Below, one piece after another: positions 40,459-53,304 of a stretch of DNA of 64,000 nucleotides. The stretch comes from Tetragonia tetragonoides (Eukaryota; Streptophyta; Magnoliopsida; Caryophyllales; Aizoaceae): assembly GCA_038025085.1 (NCBI GenBank), contig CM076141.1, positions 19,098,001 to 19,162,000 of the forward strand. Reading direction: 5' to 3'. The notes under the pieces were generated by a model, which saw only the letters and a program-made list of their open reading frames with translations, was not told the origin of the DNA and did not search any database. Each line of letters opens with the position of its first letter. Position 1 is the first letter of the stretch. The translations under genes and the position numbers were made by a program.

Positions 40459-40712
40459 CTCCCCCCATTTCACATAAATGTATATATTGTTTCTTTTATT
40501 TTGTATCAGATAAATGTATACATTGTTCATAAAGCAAGTGGTCGCAAGAACCTTTTTACCATTATACCCACATAAGATTACACCCACCAACGAACCTCCT
40601 TTTACTCCCCAAAAAGTAAAGGCAATATTTGAAAGTTAAAGTCCATTTTCCTTGTCTTAAAACTAGTGCAAAAAAAAAAAACAATGAATACATTTATATG
40701 AAACACAAAGAG
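40459..40712. mobile_element. Stowaway MITE
   Basis: TA duplications at 40457-40458 and 40713-40714 flank 254 bp with inverted ends CTCCCCCCATTTCACATAAA and (read inward) CTCTTTGTGTTTCATATAAA. This fits the Stowaway (Tc1/mariner) MITE type. Confidence 0.8.
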
Positions 40713-41100
40713 TATTCGTTTTATCAACCAAACAACTCAAGATGTTAGATATGATTTGAGTTTCAAAATTCACCTGATTCATACATTTGATATCATTCTC
40801 GCACTTATACCTATCCTATTTTGAATAAATCAATCTAGGTATAGATAAGCCATAAACAAAAAAAGAAGAAAAGAAGGTATAGTTATGATTGGAAGTTGGA
40901 ACGGATTAACGGAAGCAGCATGGAACATCAAGGAACCTTATGTTGAGGGAGTGAAGTGTACGGTGGGAAGTGTCATTGAGAAAAATGATTAAGAAGCTAC
41001 GAAATAATGGACAAAAGGGTCATTGAGCTAAACTATTCTGTAATTTGATAGCTTTTAGCATTACTTCTTAATGAACGCATGTTGAGAGCATTACTTCTTA

Positions 41101-41394
41101 GGTCATGTTTGGATTGGGGTAATGATTAAGGTGATAATAGATTGAATATATAGGCTAAAATAAGAGGCATGTGAAGTAGTTGAGGTTAAATTTTGTGAAA
41201 AGAAGGATAATGATTACCCCCATTTAGGCGATAATAGTTATCCCACCTCTCATAGGGTGATGGTTTACCCCCATTTTTCTTCATTTTTTCCAGTACCCTC
41301 TTAATCATTACCCTCATCACCACTTCACCTTACTATTTTACACTTTAATTTGCTTCATTATCCCCTTAATCATTATTTCAATCCAAACGCCCCT
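41101..41394. mobile_element. Tourist-like MITE
   Basis: The ends GGTCATGTTTGGATTGGGGT and (right end read inward) GGGGCGTTTGGATTGAAAT both continue with AATGATTAAGG(T/G)GATAAT. It is 294 bp, non-coding and pyrimidine-biased in its right half. TTA precedes the left end; the right side reads TTTAA. Confidence 0.65.
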
Positions 41395-41499
41395 TTAATT
41401 AACATGGAAATATCGTATAAAACCCCAATTACAGAGTTGAACATTAATCATCATTACTCTTTGAAGGTTGTTCGAATGTATGTTTGTGTAGACTACCGG

Positions 41500-44473
41500 T
41501 GTAACACCCTCCGAATTCGCAACGATTTCCGGGGCTGCCCGGCGTCATTATCTATGACCCGGCGCCGCTGAACCGTCCCAAACCCGGGGGTTGTGCCACT
41601 GCCACATTTATCGCTAAGGAATAAATTCGAAGCAGAAAGAAATTGCTAGGTATAAAAGAGCCTACTAAACTGAAAAGGAAACTTAAACATTAATAATTGA
41701 AATTGTCTAAATAGTGAGTTAAGATGAGTAATCTTATTACAATCCTTTCAAAAGGAATATCTAAACCCAGCAGCGGAAAATAAAGACAAGTGAGCTCCAA
41801 GGCAAATATAAGCCAACTCCAAAAGCGATCTTACTGGACATTACCTGCACATTTAATTTCCATGACGGAAATAGGAAAATAGAACAAGAAGAGAGAAAGC
41901 AAAATCAGATAAACTGAGTAATTAACGCCCAAACTCAGTAAAAACATTTCGAAAACCCTTACCTTGGGATTTGAGAAGAATCATTGAAATTCATTTGCAT
42001 ACGCAGGTAATCAGATAATTCATGCACACACAATCGATCAGATTATTATAATCTTTTTAAAGTGATCATCACCACAATAATTATAACAAGTCATCTGAAG
42101 AGAATTAAGAGAGTGATGATAGACCGAGGGCGTACACTCACGACACTATGGAGGTTATCACCTCCATTTAATAATCATGCCATGGACTTAAAGACTCTAG
42201 TTTGGACACTACGTCAATTGCAACTCATGGTTAACAAGAGGACTTATACAATGGGGAATGATCCATCTCGAACACAAATATCGCTGTGTCCATAATAAAA
42301 TAGATACTTTGGGAATCACTCATCCCCGGACTACACAATATGCATGTGTAGTCCCGATGCTCGACTACTCCTACGGAACCAATAGGAGTCTTAATCTCTC
42401 ATTAATTCATTTACATGCAAAGGGTCTAAATAAGACTAAGGCACTAGGAGGCCAACATGCTTACTCATATACAAGCTATCGCTTTATGAATTGCTAAGCA
42501 TAATTATTCGATTAATTATCACCCAAATCCTAATCAGGATTCTAACATGCTCTTACCATAAATCACATTCTAATTAGGAAACATATTCAACTATGATTGA
42601 AATAAGGCAATTAATTCAATTTAGCTTGACATAAGCCATAATACATTCTATTGCCATAAATAGCCCAATTAACATTTAATTCTCATATCCCAATATAATT
42701 CGATTCTAAACATGCTATAATCGAAACATACTATAATAATTATAATTAAATGCATAATTGCATAATTAGAGCAATTCAACATGCTTTCCATAATTAAACG
42801 GAAATTGCCACTTAACACATATCACATCAAAACATTTTGTTTTGGGATAGGAAGAAGTTAGGCTCGTTAGCTTACCATTGAATTACGCTCCGAGATTCTG
42901 TCGAGAACGTTCACTATTGGCGGGACTACGAACGAGCTTCGGTTCCTAATTAATATTAATTAAAAACACAATCAGATGCAGAATTGAAAGTGCAAATGAA
43001 CTCTAATTTCAGATCTGATAATTTTATTAAATTGCTTGAATTTTTCCAGTCGAAATAGGCTTTTGAAATTCGACAATCGGAATTGTAAACTTTATAAACA
43101 ATCAAAATACGAAATCAAAATCACTGAAATTCGAAAATTAAATCTGAAAATAAATAATTAATTTTGAAATTATTAAGAACACTCAAAACTTCAAAAATTA
43201 ATTCCCTCCAAATGACGCGACCACGGCCACCCACAAGGGGCCCATGGTCCGCCCAACACCAGACCACCACTCACCGGCCATGGCGGCGCCGGTGGTGGCG
43301 CGGGTGGCGCAAACGCGAGGAGAGAGAAAGAGAGTGACGAGAGAGAGAATGAAATCGAGAGAGAGAAAAAGAGCGGTGGAGGTCACGACTCCACCACCCA
43401 AACGCCTCCCTAGACTCACCCTACCATGACCGGCCACAAAGCGGTGGTTGGGGTGGTGTTCCTGGTTCACGGGCGAAACTGAGAGGAGAGAGAGAGAAAG
43501 TGCGAAAACTGAGAGAGAGAAGACGCGTCGGCTGGCGGCTTAGCGCCGTCGCCTTGGCCTAGTCGACCACCTACCCACCATGGCCGACCAGTAGGTGGCG
43601 GTTGGGTGGTGGTTCGACGCTTATCGGCGTAACCAGAAAAACAGGGGAGAGGGAGAGGGAATGCGAGAGAAAGAGAAGAGAAGAGAGAGAGAGATGGTGG
43701 CGGTGGGGCTGAGCCCACGACGCCGACGACTCACCTTCACGGTAGTGATGGTGGTGACAGCAGCAGCAAGGGGAGGGGGAAGGAGAGAGTGATCGGTGAG
43801 AGAGAGAGAGAGAGGAGAAGAAAATGAAAGAGAAAGAGGAGGGAGAACCGTGAGAGTGACGAGAGAGAGAGAGAGAGTGAGTGAGTGTGGTTTGACTCAG
43901 CTTTGACCCTCTTTATATTGACCCTTGATCAATATTGGTCAAGCTTGATTCACTCCCCATATCACTCACTAACTAATACTAATTGATTATAAAATCAATT
44001 ATGCATAATTCACTCCCCATTAAATCAGATTTCTATTTTGAAATCTCCCACACAAATAATTCAATTTATTTAAATAATAATTTCCTATAAATATTTGAAT
44101 AATTAAAATCCATAATATTTATTATTAGGACTTTAATATTAATTATGGAAATTATCCATCCATAATTAGTAATTCAAATAATCGTAATATAATTACGATA
44201 AATTATATGAAAATGCTTTTTATAAATACAGAAAATATCGGGGTATCAAATCTCACCCCCCTTAAAAAAAGTTTCGTCCCGAAACTTGGAGATACTACTC
44301 CGGACGAAGAAAGGTTTACCCAATACAAGGGTAGAAAACATTTTGAGGAACCACATTCCTAGACACTACTCGCTTTTCTAACTCATTTAGCAATGCAATT
44401 AGCAATGCTTCAGCATATAATAAGCAATTAATCACAATAATTCAATCAAAACACAAAAATCTGAGGCGTGACA
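41500..44473 (-). repeat. 3' LTR of Tekay-like element B
   Basis: On the minus strand this LTR begins TGTCACGCCTCAG at 44473, just after polypurine tract 1 (44474-44492), and ends GGTGTTACA at 41500. The first 620 bp at the left (41500-42119) match 51087-51708 closely, identifying the LTR pair. A second polypurine tract lies at about 44250-44270, before TTTGATACCCC. A TATA-like TATAAAG is at about 43912-43919 (minus), then GA-rich transcribed sequence. Length is 2974 bp, typical of Tekay-type elements. Confidence 0.9.
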
Positions 44474-44508
44474 CTCTACTCTCCTTAAAAGGAGTTTCGT
44501 CCCGAAAC

Positions 44509-47500
44509 TCAAACGGGATCAATACTTTCGACAAACAACTCAGGGTATTTCTGACGCATTTGGGCTTCGCCCTCCCAAGTAGCTTCTTCAGCTCCCTGTC
44601 GAGACCAAATCACCTTTACCAAAGGTACCGACTTTGTCCTCGTAGCTCGATCTTTTTGGTCGACTATCCGAATTGGTTTCTCTTCATAGGTTAAGCTTTC
44701 GTCAAGTTCAATCTGTTCTGGTAGTACGACATGCGAGGGATCGTGCAGATATCGCTTCAGTTGTGACACATGAAAGACATTGTGGACTTTCTCAAGTTCC
44801 ACAGGTAAGGCTAACTTATAAGCCACTTCTCCAATCCTTTCTAGGATTTCATATGGTCCAATATACCTGGGGCTCAGTTTTCCTTTACGGCCAAATCTCA
44901 TGACTCCCTTCGTAGGTGATACTCTTAAAGGTACTTTCTGACCTACCTCAAATTCCTCAGGTCTGCGACCTCTATTTGCGTACGACTTTTGTCGATCCTG
45001 GGCACCACACATCTTTTCTTGAATAACTTTGATTACATCTACAGTTTCCTGAATTAACTCCGGACCCATTACCACCGTATCACTGATGTCGTTCCAACAC
45101 ACAGATGATTTACATTTCTTCCCGTACATTGCCTCGTAAGGTGCTCTGTCGATACTCGAATGGTGACTGTTGTTATACAAGAACTCAATCAATGGGATGT
45201 GCTTATCCCAAGATCCTTGGTACTCCAATGCACATGCTCGTAACATGTCCTCTAGGGTCTGAATAGTTCTTTCCGATTGTCCATCCATAGCAGGGTGAAA
45301 GGCAGTACTGAATTTCAGCTTACTCCCAAAAGCATCTTGTAACTTTGTCCAAAAATGTGATAGAAATCTTTAATCTCTGTCTGATACTATGTCCTCCCGG
45401 ACACCATGAAGTCTCATTACTTCCCGTACATAAGCATCAGCTAACTTTTCCATTTTCCATGTGTCATTCATCGGAATGAACCTTGCGACTTTGGTCAATC
45501 TATCCACAACTACCCAAATAGCGTTGTTCTTTCGTTGAGTTAATGGCAATCCCATCACAAAATCCATTGAAATTGACGTCCACTTCCATGTGGGTACGTC
45601 TAGCGATTGCAGCATCCCTCCTGGACGCTCGTGCTCGATTTTGACCTTCTGACATGTCAAGCACTTGGCCACAAATTCAGCCACTTCTCTTTTCATTCCT
45701 TTCCACCAGAATGTGGATCGGAGGTCCTTATATAGTTTGTCTCCGCCAGGGAGTACAGAGTATGGCGTGTTGTGCGCTTCGCTCAGAATCTTATTCTTGA
45801 TCTCTAGAACGTTTGGAACGCAAATCCTATTGCGAAATCTCAGCAGACCATCTTTTCCTATGTCAAAGTCCTCAGAACGACCTTCGTTTTTATGTTGTAC
45901 AATCCGCAAAAGATCTACGTTGTCAGCTTGTTTGCCTTTGATTTCGTCCAACAGAGTCGGGCGAATGGTCATGTGGTTCAGTACGCACCGAACATCACCT
46001 CTCAACGCCACTTCAATGTCAAGAGTTTGCAAGTCCTGGATGATATGCTCTGGAATGACCATTGCTGCGTTCAACGTGTGCCTGGTTTTCCTGCTTAAAG
46101 CATCGACCACGACATTGGCTTTACCCTCGTGGTACTGAATGTCCAAGTCATACTCTGTTAGTAATTCTAACCATCTCTGTTGCCGCATATTCAGCTCCTT
46201 CTGAGTGAATATGTACTTCAAACTCTTATGGTCAGTGAACATCTTGACTGACGTCCCATACAAATAGTGTCGCCAAATCTTTAATGCGAACACCACTGCT
46301 GCTAGTTCCAAGTCATGCGTTGGGTAATTCTCTTCGTACTTCTTGAGTTGGTGCGAAGCATAAGCTACCACTTTTCCACTTTGCATTAGCACACAATCCA
46401 AACCATGTTTCGACGCGTCACTGTAAACCTCATAATCGTCCGTTCCTGAAGGTAAAGACAAAATTGGTGCGGTTGTGAGTCTTTTCTTAAGCTCCTGGAA
46501 CGCTTCTTCACACTTTTCCGTCCATTGGAATCGTGTGGTTTTCTTCATCAAATTGGTCATTGGCTGTGCGATCTTTGAGAAATTCTCCACAAATCTCCGA
46601 TAATAACCTGCTAGACCCAAAAAGCTTCGAACCTCTGTCACATTGGTCGGCTTAGGCCAATCAGTAACGGCTCGGATTTTCTCTGGGTCCACGGCCACTC
46701 CATCCTTAGAGACCACATGTCCTAAGAAAGATACCTTCTCCAACCAAAACTCGCATTTGGACAACTTAGCGTATAGCTTGTGTCGTCGCAAAATCTCCAG
46801 GGTGATTCTCAAGTGTTCCGCATGTTCCTCGGCGTTCTTAGAATACACCAAAATATCGTCGATGAAAACCACCACAAACTGATCGAGGTACGGTTGAAAC
46901 GTGCGATTCATCAAGTCCATGAACTTCACTGGCGCATTCGTCAACCCAAATGGCATAACTGTGAACTCGTAATGCCCATACCTTGTCCGAAAGGAAGTTT
47001 TAGGAATATCCGATTCCGCAATCCTCAGTTTATGATAACCAGATCTCAAATCAATCTTTGAGAAAACTGACGCTTCTTTCAGTTGGTCGAACAAGTCATC
47101 GATCCTAGGTAGTGGATACCTATTCTTAATTGTGATCTTATTCAACTCTCGATAGTCGATACACAACCTCATACTACCATCCTGTTTCTTCACGAAGAGT
47201 ACGGGCGCTCCCCAAGGCGATACACTTTGCCGAATGTATCCCTTTTCCAGCAATTCTTCTAGTTGAGTTTTGAGTTCCTTCATTTCCGCTGGTGCCATCC
47301 TATACGGCACTTTTGAGATAGGTGCGGATCCTAGCACTAACTCTATTGTGAAGTCGATAACGCGCTGGGGTGGCATTCCCGGTATCTCATCAGGAAATAC
47401 ATCTTCGTATTCTGACACAACAGGAATAGGAGTTGAGGCTTCGACCTCACGACTCGTATCCTGAATATGACAAAGATAGATCGTTTCTCCTTTAGTCACG

Positions 47501-47958
47501 CAATCATTTACCTTAGTTGTCATGGAAGACACGACTCTCAACTTAGGTTTAACCACAACACCTCGGTAGACAACTCTCCGTCCTTTGGGTCCTTTCAACG
47601 ACACCCATTGGTCAAAATACTCAATTTTAGCCCTTTACTTGGATAACCATTCCATCCCAAGAATGACATCGAACTCTTTTAAGTCGAGCTTAATGAAATC
47701 AGCTGGTAAGTCGCACCCAACGATCATTACAGTCAAATTATCAAATTTCTCCCCACTACTAACCTTTACCCCGTCTGGCATGGTTATAATAGCTCTAAGT
47801 ATCAAACTGGGTTCTAGCCCAATCTTAGCAGCAAAATTCTTAGACAAGAAGGAATGCGAAGCACCAGAATCAAATAACACATATGCTGGATGAGAGTGAA
47901 CGAGAAAAGTACCAACAATAACATTCGGATCTGCTTCAGCCTCGGCGCGATTCAGCAC
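44509..47958 (-). pseudogene. pol of element B: protease, RT, RNase H, integrase, chromodomain-like end
   Basis: One continuous frame with two premature stops (47635-47637 and 45367-45369). In order: aspartic protease with LFDSGASHSFLS (about 47870); reverse transcriptase with [20 protein letters not shown] and catalytic FIDD (about 46860); RNase H starting YSDASKHGL and containing [20 protein letters not shown]; integrase zinc-binding region (CLTCQKVK), catalytic core with SMDFVMGLP and HPAMDGQSERT; a C-terminal PIRIVDQKDRATRTK / EEATWEGEAQMR / YPELF segment typical of the Tekay/Del chromodomain. Apart from the two stops the frame is intact, so the element died recently or was active until lately. 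The protease end of gag lies in another frame. Confidence 0.92.
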
Positions 47959-48169
47959 GTAAAGCCTTCCATTGACACCACGGTTGTTGTTCTATGCAGT
48001 ATTCTGTGTTGTTGGCTGGGTGTTGCCCTGGTTCCCTCCTGCAGGTATAGCGTTGTTGGAACCTCTATTGTTGTTCCTATAACCTCCTCCATTTCCTCAG
48101 AAGTTATTACCGTTACCGCGGTTGTTATTATTGTAGCCTCCACGATTCTGCACATTTCCGGACTTCCCT

Positions 48170-48349
48170 TTATTCCAACATTCGGAAGCTTTGTGTCCGG
48201 GTTTGTTACACTCATAACAAGTGAGTACTTCTCCTTGGCTTCTTGCCCGGATGTGCCACGTGACACTTATGGCAGGGCGTGTTCCTACGAGCTAGAATTG
48301 CTGCTCGGTTGTTCCCGGAATTCCTATTCCGATTATTATTATTATTATT

Positions 48350-48438
<89 letters not shown>

Positions 48439-48460
48439 CGTTGTAGTTGTCGTTGTCGTT

Positions 48461-48492
<32 letters not shown>

Positions 48493-48531
48493 TGTTGCTG
48501 TCGTTGTCGTCGTCGTCGTCGTCGTCGTTGT

Positions 48532-48593
<62 letters not shown>

Positions 48594-49328
48594 CCAAACT
48601 CCATGACCATTGGTCGGCTTTGGCCTACGGTCATGCGTATTTTGATGAGAAGAACTTCCTTCTTCACGCTTGTGCTTCCCAAGCACCGAATCTCGTCGGC
48701 CCATAATTCTTTCCTGATTTAGAGCTTTATCATATGCCACTTGAAACGTGTCTGACTGACCCGCAACAAATCTTTGGATATCCCACTGCAATCCATCCTC
48801 AAACCTCGAGACACGGTTTGCCTCGTCCGCAACCAAAAGTGGTGCGAACACCGCGAGTTCATTAAACTTAGAGGCATACTCAGCTACTGACATCTTTCCT
48901 TGAGTCAGGTTCTCAAATTCCGCTTGTTTCAAACGACGAAGAGACCTAGGATAGAACCTTTCACAAATCGCCTCCTTGAATCTGGTCCAGTTGAAACAAG
49001 GTTGTGTTACCAGTGTGGAACCCACATCATTCCACCACTTATTCACCTCACCGCGTAAGTAATATGTGGCGCTGACGACTTTTTGGTCATTCGGTCGTCC
49101 AGTGGCCGCGAATAGCTTTTCAAAGTCAATGATCCACCCTTCTAGCTTGGTAGGATCAGCGCCTCCTTCAAAAGTTGGTGGCTTGACAGCGTCAAAATCC
49201 TTAAATGCTTTCGCAGCTGCGTCTTGTGCATTGTGTGGTTGTTCTTCCCTTTCGAGTTGACGCTCCATGAATTCAACGATGTTAATGAAGGCGTCCTCGA
49301 GTCTAGTGACACGTGCATTTTGAGCCAT
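48170..49328 (-). pseudogene. gag of element B with expanded triplet microsatellite
   Basis: Starts MAQNARVTRLED and contains the retrotransposon gag domain (KLEGWIIDFEKLFAATGRP, WWNDVG, ICERFYP, EFENLTQGKMSVAEYASKFNE). From 48593 down to 48332 the nucleocapsid part is replaced by a long AAC-type repeat, read as poly-Asn or poly-Gln depending on frame. A CHKCH knuckle and a CYECNKPGHKASECW knuckle follow in different frames. The frame is lost in or near the repeat, so no continuous gag-pol exists in this copy. Confidence 0.85.
48332..48593. repeat. (GTT)n/(AAC)n microsatellite inside gag
   Basis: About 260 bp of almost pure GTT-type triplets on the plus strand, with interruptions of GTC, GCC and ATT types. 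The matching region of the plus-strand element has only short AAC runs (for example 59980-60001), so the repeat grew from a short Asn-coding tract. Confidence 0.97.
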
Positions 49329-49957
49329 CTTCGCGAATTACGAGTTTCTATAACGAGGAACAATCAATGGTATAAGGCCACTAATTAATCAATGATATCC
49401 CAACTTTTTGGGTCACAGCAAAAGAGACTTGGGTTATATCATAACCCGCTCTAGGCAATTATACTTAGCCACCTTTCAATAATTTTCGACCTCGGTTCGA
49501 AGGTCTATTTCAGCAAATCCATGCTAAGTCAAGTAAATAAGAAGCATAATATTGACATGCGGTTTATAAGGAGATGGGTCACAACTCAGAGGTTGTCCCG
49601 AAATTCAGTTACGGCCTACATGCTTGGCCTACTAACGAAGAATATGACCCAAGTTGGTCCAATAAGTACAGAAACAACACCATTATGCTTTTAACGCATA
49701 ATTGATCATATAGATGCAAATACCAAGGAAATAGCATATAAAGAGACATGTTCACAATTTCCCATAATAGCCATAATAAATATGCTTAATATTAAATAAG
49801 CATAAGGATATTTATTGCATAACAATCATTATAGATATTTATTCAAAATTGACTAAAAGTCAAATTAACTAAACATATCTCAACATTTAGTTGACCACGC
49901 AGGATCATCATATAACGAGAAAGAGAGTGGAAAAGCTAATCTAATCTAGGAAAAGTC
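49329..49957 (-). other. Spacer between ORF0 and gag of element B
   Basis: AT-rich, no coding sequence. The equivalent spacer in the plus-strand element is 58147-58886. It presumably forms part of the gag leader. Confidence 0.6.
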
Positions 49958-50899
49958 TCAATCCAAGCTCACTGGGTTATCTCTCGACCCAGGGGGCGAT
50001 GGATCTTCATCCTCCCTAAATGCTAGCTCTTTGCCCTTGCATCCACTAGTCGGGATATTGGGAGGACTGACTCTTTCCTTCTTACCAATAGGGGTGAAGA
50101 GGGTACGATAGGTTCTAGCGTTCATATGATTACGACGCTTAGGCTTCTTACAAGCCTCGCAGTATCCTGAAGGAAGTGGTGTGAGAACACCTTGATGAAG
50201 CCAATCATTTTTCGCGAGTTAGAGCTCCGCGGCAACAACTTCAAACTCTAGGAACCAATGATAATGGGGCGTCGCATAGCGGTTGTAGTTCGGCTTTCCA
50301 TCCACGATCACGTCACTATAGCGCTCCTTAAGACCTATCCATGGATTCTCCATGGGTATACCAGCAAGTGGTACAGAGATGTAGTAGGCAGGGTGCATGG
50401 TGAAGTTGTAATCATGCAGGTACATATACAAGGTGTCGTCAACACTCTCCATGTAGTCAAAAACATGCTCCCCTTCTTGTACCCGAAGCAAAAGCGGTGG
50501 GATGGGTGGGAACTCAATGTCATCATGAGTGCTGTCTCGAGTCTGCACTAGCTCAGGTACAAAGAAAGACTCGTCATCCTCTATTGGCTCAGCAGCTGGA
50601 GGCTCCGCAGGCTCATGTACTGGAGACTCTACTGTCCCCTCGTGCTCCTCAGCAGGTGGTCCTCCGGATGGGTGAGACTGACTCCCGCTAGGTTCTCCCG
50701 GAAAGTACTCTAGTCTCATCTCGGGATCCTCCTGCTCCATGGGATCAGTGTAGGACAATGGCTCGGAGTCCTCAGCAGGATCGGACTCGGAGGAAACAGT
50801 GCGAGGTGGCGACATCTGGTCCCAACCAGGAAATAAATGCAGATTGCCAACGTTCTTACGAGCCGTACACTTTCTACAAGTCTGCCTCTGTCTTGCCAT
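49958..50899 (-). pseudogene. ORF0 of element B: extra sense ORF between primer site and gag
   Basis: The ATG at 50899 opens MARQRQTCRKCTARKN, a Cys-X2-Cys-containing basic start. A long acidic, Pro/Glu-rich stretch follows, then a conserved core ending in NPWIGLKERYSDVI and EVVAAEL. One TAA (50219-50221) interrupts it, after which the same frame continues for 86 codons with LPSGYCEACKKPKRR. Total about 314 codons. The order matches the 57246-58146 ORF of the other element: LAGxP...PWxGLKExYxDV, then VAAEL, then GxCExCxKxK. I recognise no known domain. The Cys pairs suggest small zinc-binding or nucleic-acid contacts, which is inference. Confidence 0.75.
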
Positions 50900-51070
50900 C
50901 TACAATGAGCAATCATGTAGTAAGTAACTATAAACCACAACTGAAAGTGATTTCAAATAAACTCGATCTAAAGTAAAACTTAACAGCTTTAAACTTGCAT
51001 TTTAATTTCCCACAAATTATTACTAATCTTATTTAACAAATTTTATTAACTTAGGAAGCTTTTAAACCTA

Positions 51071-51084
51071 GGGCTCTGATACCA
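51071..51084 (-). other. Primer binding site of element B (tRNA-iMet)
   Basis: On the minus strand the sequence reads TGGTATCAGAGCCC, complementary to the 3' end of initiator tRNA-Met, two bases after the LTR end TGTTACA. Confidence 0.9.
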
Positions 51085-51086
51085 TT

Positions 51087-51708
51087 TGTAACACTCCCCG
51101 AATTCGCAACGATTTCCGGGGCTGCCCGGCGTCATTATCCATGACCCGGCGCCGGTGAACCGTCCCAAACCCGGGGGTTGTGCCACTGCCACATTTATCG
51201 CTAAGGAATAAATGCGAAGCAGAAAGAAATTGCTAGGTATAAAAGAGCCTACAAAACTGAAAAGGAAACTTAAACATTAATAATTGAAATTGTCTAAATG
51301 GTGAGTTAACATGAGTAATCTTATTACAATCCTTTCAAAAGGAATATCTAAACCCAGCAGCGGAAAATAAAGACAAGTGAGCTCCAAGGAAAATCTAAGC
51401 CAACTCCAAAAGCGATCTTACTGGACATTACCTGCACATTTAATTTCCATGACGGAAATAGGAAAATAGAAAAAGAAGAGAGAAAGCAAAATCAGATAAA
51501 CTGAGTAATTAACGCCCAAACCCAGTAAAAACATTTTGAAAACCCTTGCCTTGGGATTTGAGAAGAATCATTGAAATTCATTTGCATATGCAGGTACTCA
51601 GATAATTCAAGCACACACAATCGATCAGATTATTATAATCTTTTTAAAGTGATCATCACCACAATAATTATAACAAGTCATCTAAAGAGAATTAAGAGAG
51701 CGATGATA
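51087..51708 (-). repeat. 5' LTR of element B (truncated)
   Basis: The sequence is near-identical to 41500-42119 and then stops abruptly at about 51708. The remaining 2.3 kb of LTR is missing and is not found beyond the adjoining Copia sequence, so the outer part of the LTR was deleted or exchanged. Confidence 0.9.
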
Positions 51709-52768
51709 TATGTTATACTCTCATGTTCCCATATATATGTTTTTGTGAGTCCATGTTCATGCAAATGAACTTAGAGGTTCTTGTAATAGAACTCAAAATA
51801 GTTCTGGTAAAAGAATTTGAAACTTTATGTAATTAAACTTGGATTAGATTTCATGTAATTGAACCAAGAAATTAATTTAAGTTCAAGAATGAACTTGAGA
51901 ATTTAATTTTTATTAAGGATTAATTTAATTGTGAAGATAAGTCCATGCATATATGGATCTTTCACAATTATTTAAATAATTCACTAGTAAAGTAAATATT
52001 ATTATTTATATGAATTGTTATGACACATCACTATAGAAATCCATAGCCATGGTGAGGGTGTAGTGATGGTAATGGTTATAACATTCATATGTTTTGGATT
52101 GATCATAAATTATAGTAGGTTGTACTACTATGAATTAAGTCTAACAAAATCTAGACGGTTTGGTCTAGGATATTTGTGTGGACAATGTTGAATGATGATA
52201 AAACCATAGGGATGTGTAAGCCCATTTAATTAAGATCACCAATGAGGGAACCTCAACTCAATGCTTGATAAAACGTCATGTCTTCAGTTCACTGAATAAA
52301 AGTACCTCATAAGAGTGATTTGCAAGCATTCAATAATTTTATTGACATCCCAAAGAGAAGGGAATGCTTGGGTCTTGTAACGTAAGGGAGGTTGAAATAT
52401 AATTTCTTAATAGATCTTTGAAAAAGTGTTTAAGTTACAAAACACGATTTAAAGATCTACCTATGTAAGTGTGAAGTGTGGCCGCTTCAAAAGTCTTGGG
52501 CTTGACTTTAAATACACTTATGAAAGGATATGGACGCATGACCTTAAGCGTTGTTTGTTATAAGCTTGTGTGTGTGATATCTTCAATTTTCCAAATGGAT
52601 TATTTGGTTCAATCTTTAAGACACCATTATAATTCGTAATGTTGGAATGTTTATTACACTAAGCGATAGTTCAATCTTTAAGACACTATCGTATAAGCAT
52701 GAGTTTGGAGATTTGTCTTGTTTATCAAATAAAAGAATTTTTAGCTTACTCTGAAAATGGGGGAGGAT
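51709..52768 (+). mobile_element. 3' internal remnant of a Copia element
   Basis: AT-rich, non-coding sequence ending in a polypurine tract (AATGGGGGAGGAT) that directly precedes an LTR start. TTCAATCTTTAAGACAC occurs twice (about 52610 and 52672). It is the 3' untranslated part of a Copia-type element; gag-pol and the 5' LTR are missing. Confidence 0.6.
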
Positions 52769-53304
52769 TGTTGGAACATTTTTAGAGTAAGTGATTGGTA
52801 TCTCTCATGTCTAGCCATGTGTCAGTGGTAGTTATAATTAAATGTTTATGGGAGAGGCATTTGTCACTAATAAGCATTTGTGTAACCACCAATAACCACC
52901 CATATAATATATTATAAATAGGGCATATGGGGTGAGAGATAATTAAAGATGAGGAGAATGAGATTTCTCCTTGGATAAGAAAAGAGAATCCTCTTCTTGG
53001 TCTAGGTTAGTCATGAATGAATGAGATTTGATCTCTTTTCATGATAGAACACTATGCACATTAGAGATGATGATTTATCATCTTGGTTAAGACAAATATC
53101 AACAATACAAACGCATCAGTGGAGTATAATTGTGGGGCTAACAATATACTCTGTGACTTCTTTGTATCTCGAAATCTATTTCGTATAACCCGGTTGCTTC
53201 CGAGAGGGTCGAAACTAAACTTTCAGGAAAGTGTACTTGTACATGCGTAGAAGTCATATCCAAGTTCCTCTAGTTTATTCATATCCAATAATTTTGTACT
53301 AACA
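52769..53304 (+). repeat. Copia-type LTR
   Basis: Starts TGTTGGAACATT just after the polypurine tract and probably ends TACTAACA, so the ends are TG...CA. It has a TATA-like TATTATAAATAGGG (about 52910) and a downstream transcribed portion. The 536-bp length suits a plant Copia LTR. The right end is an estimate. Confidence 0.6.

Noticed and set aside
48212..48722. Long poly-Asn, poly-Thr, poly-Cys and poly-Val frames
   Set aside because: All are readings of one triplet microsatellite in different frames; only the gag frame is biologically meaningful.
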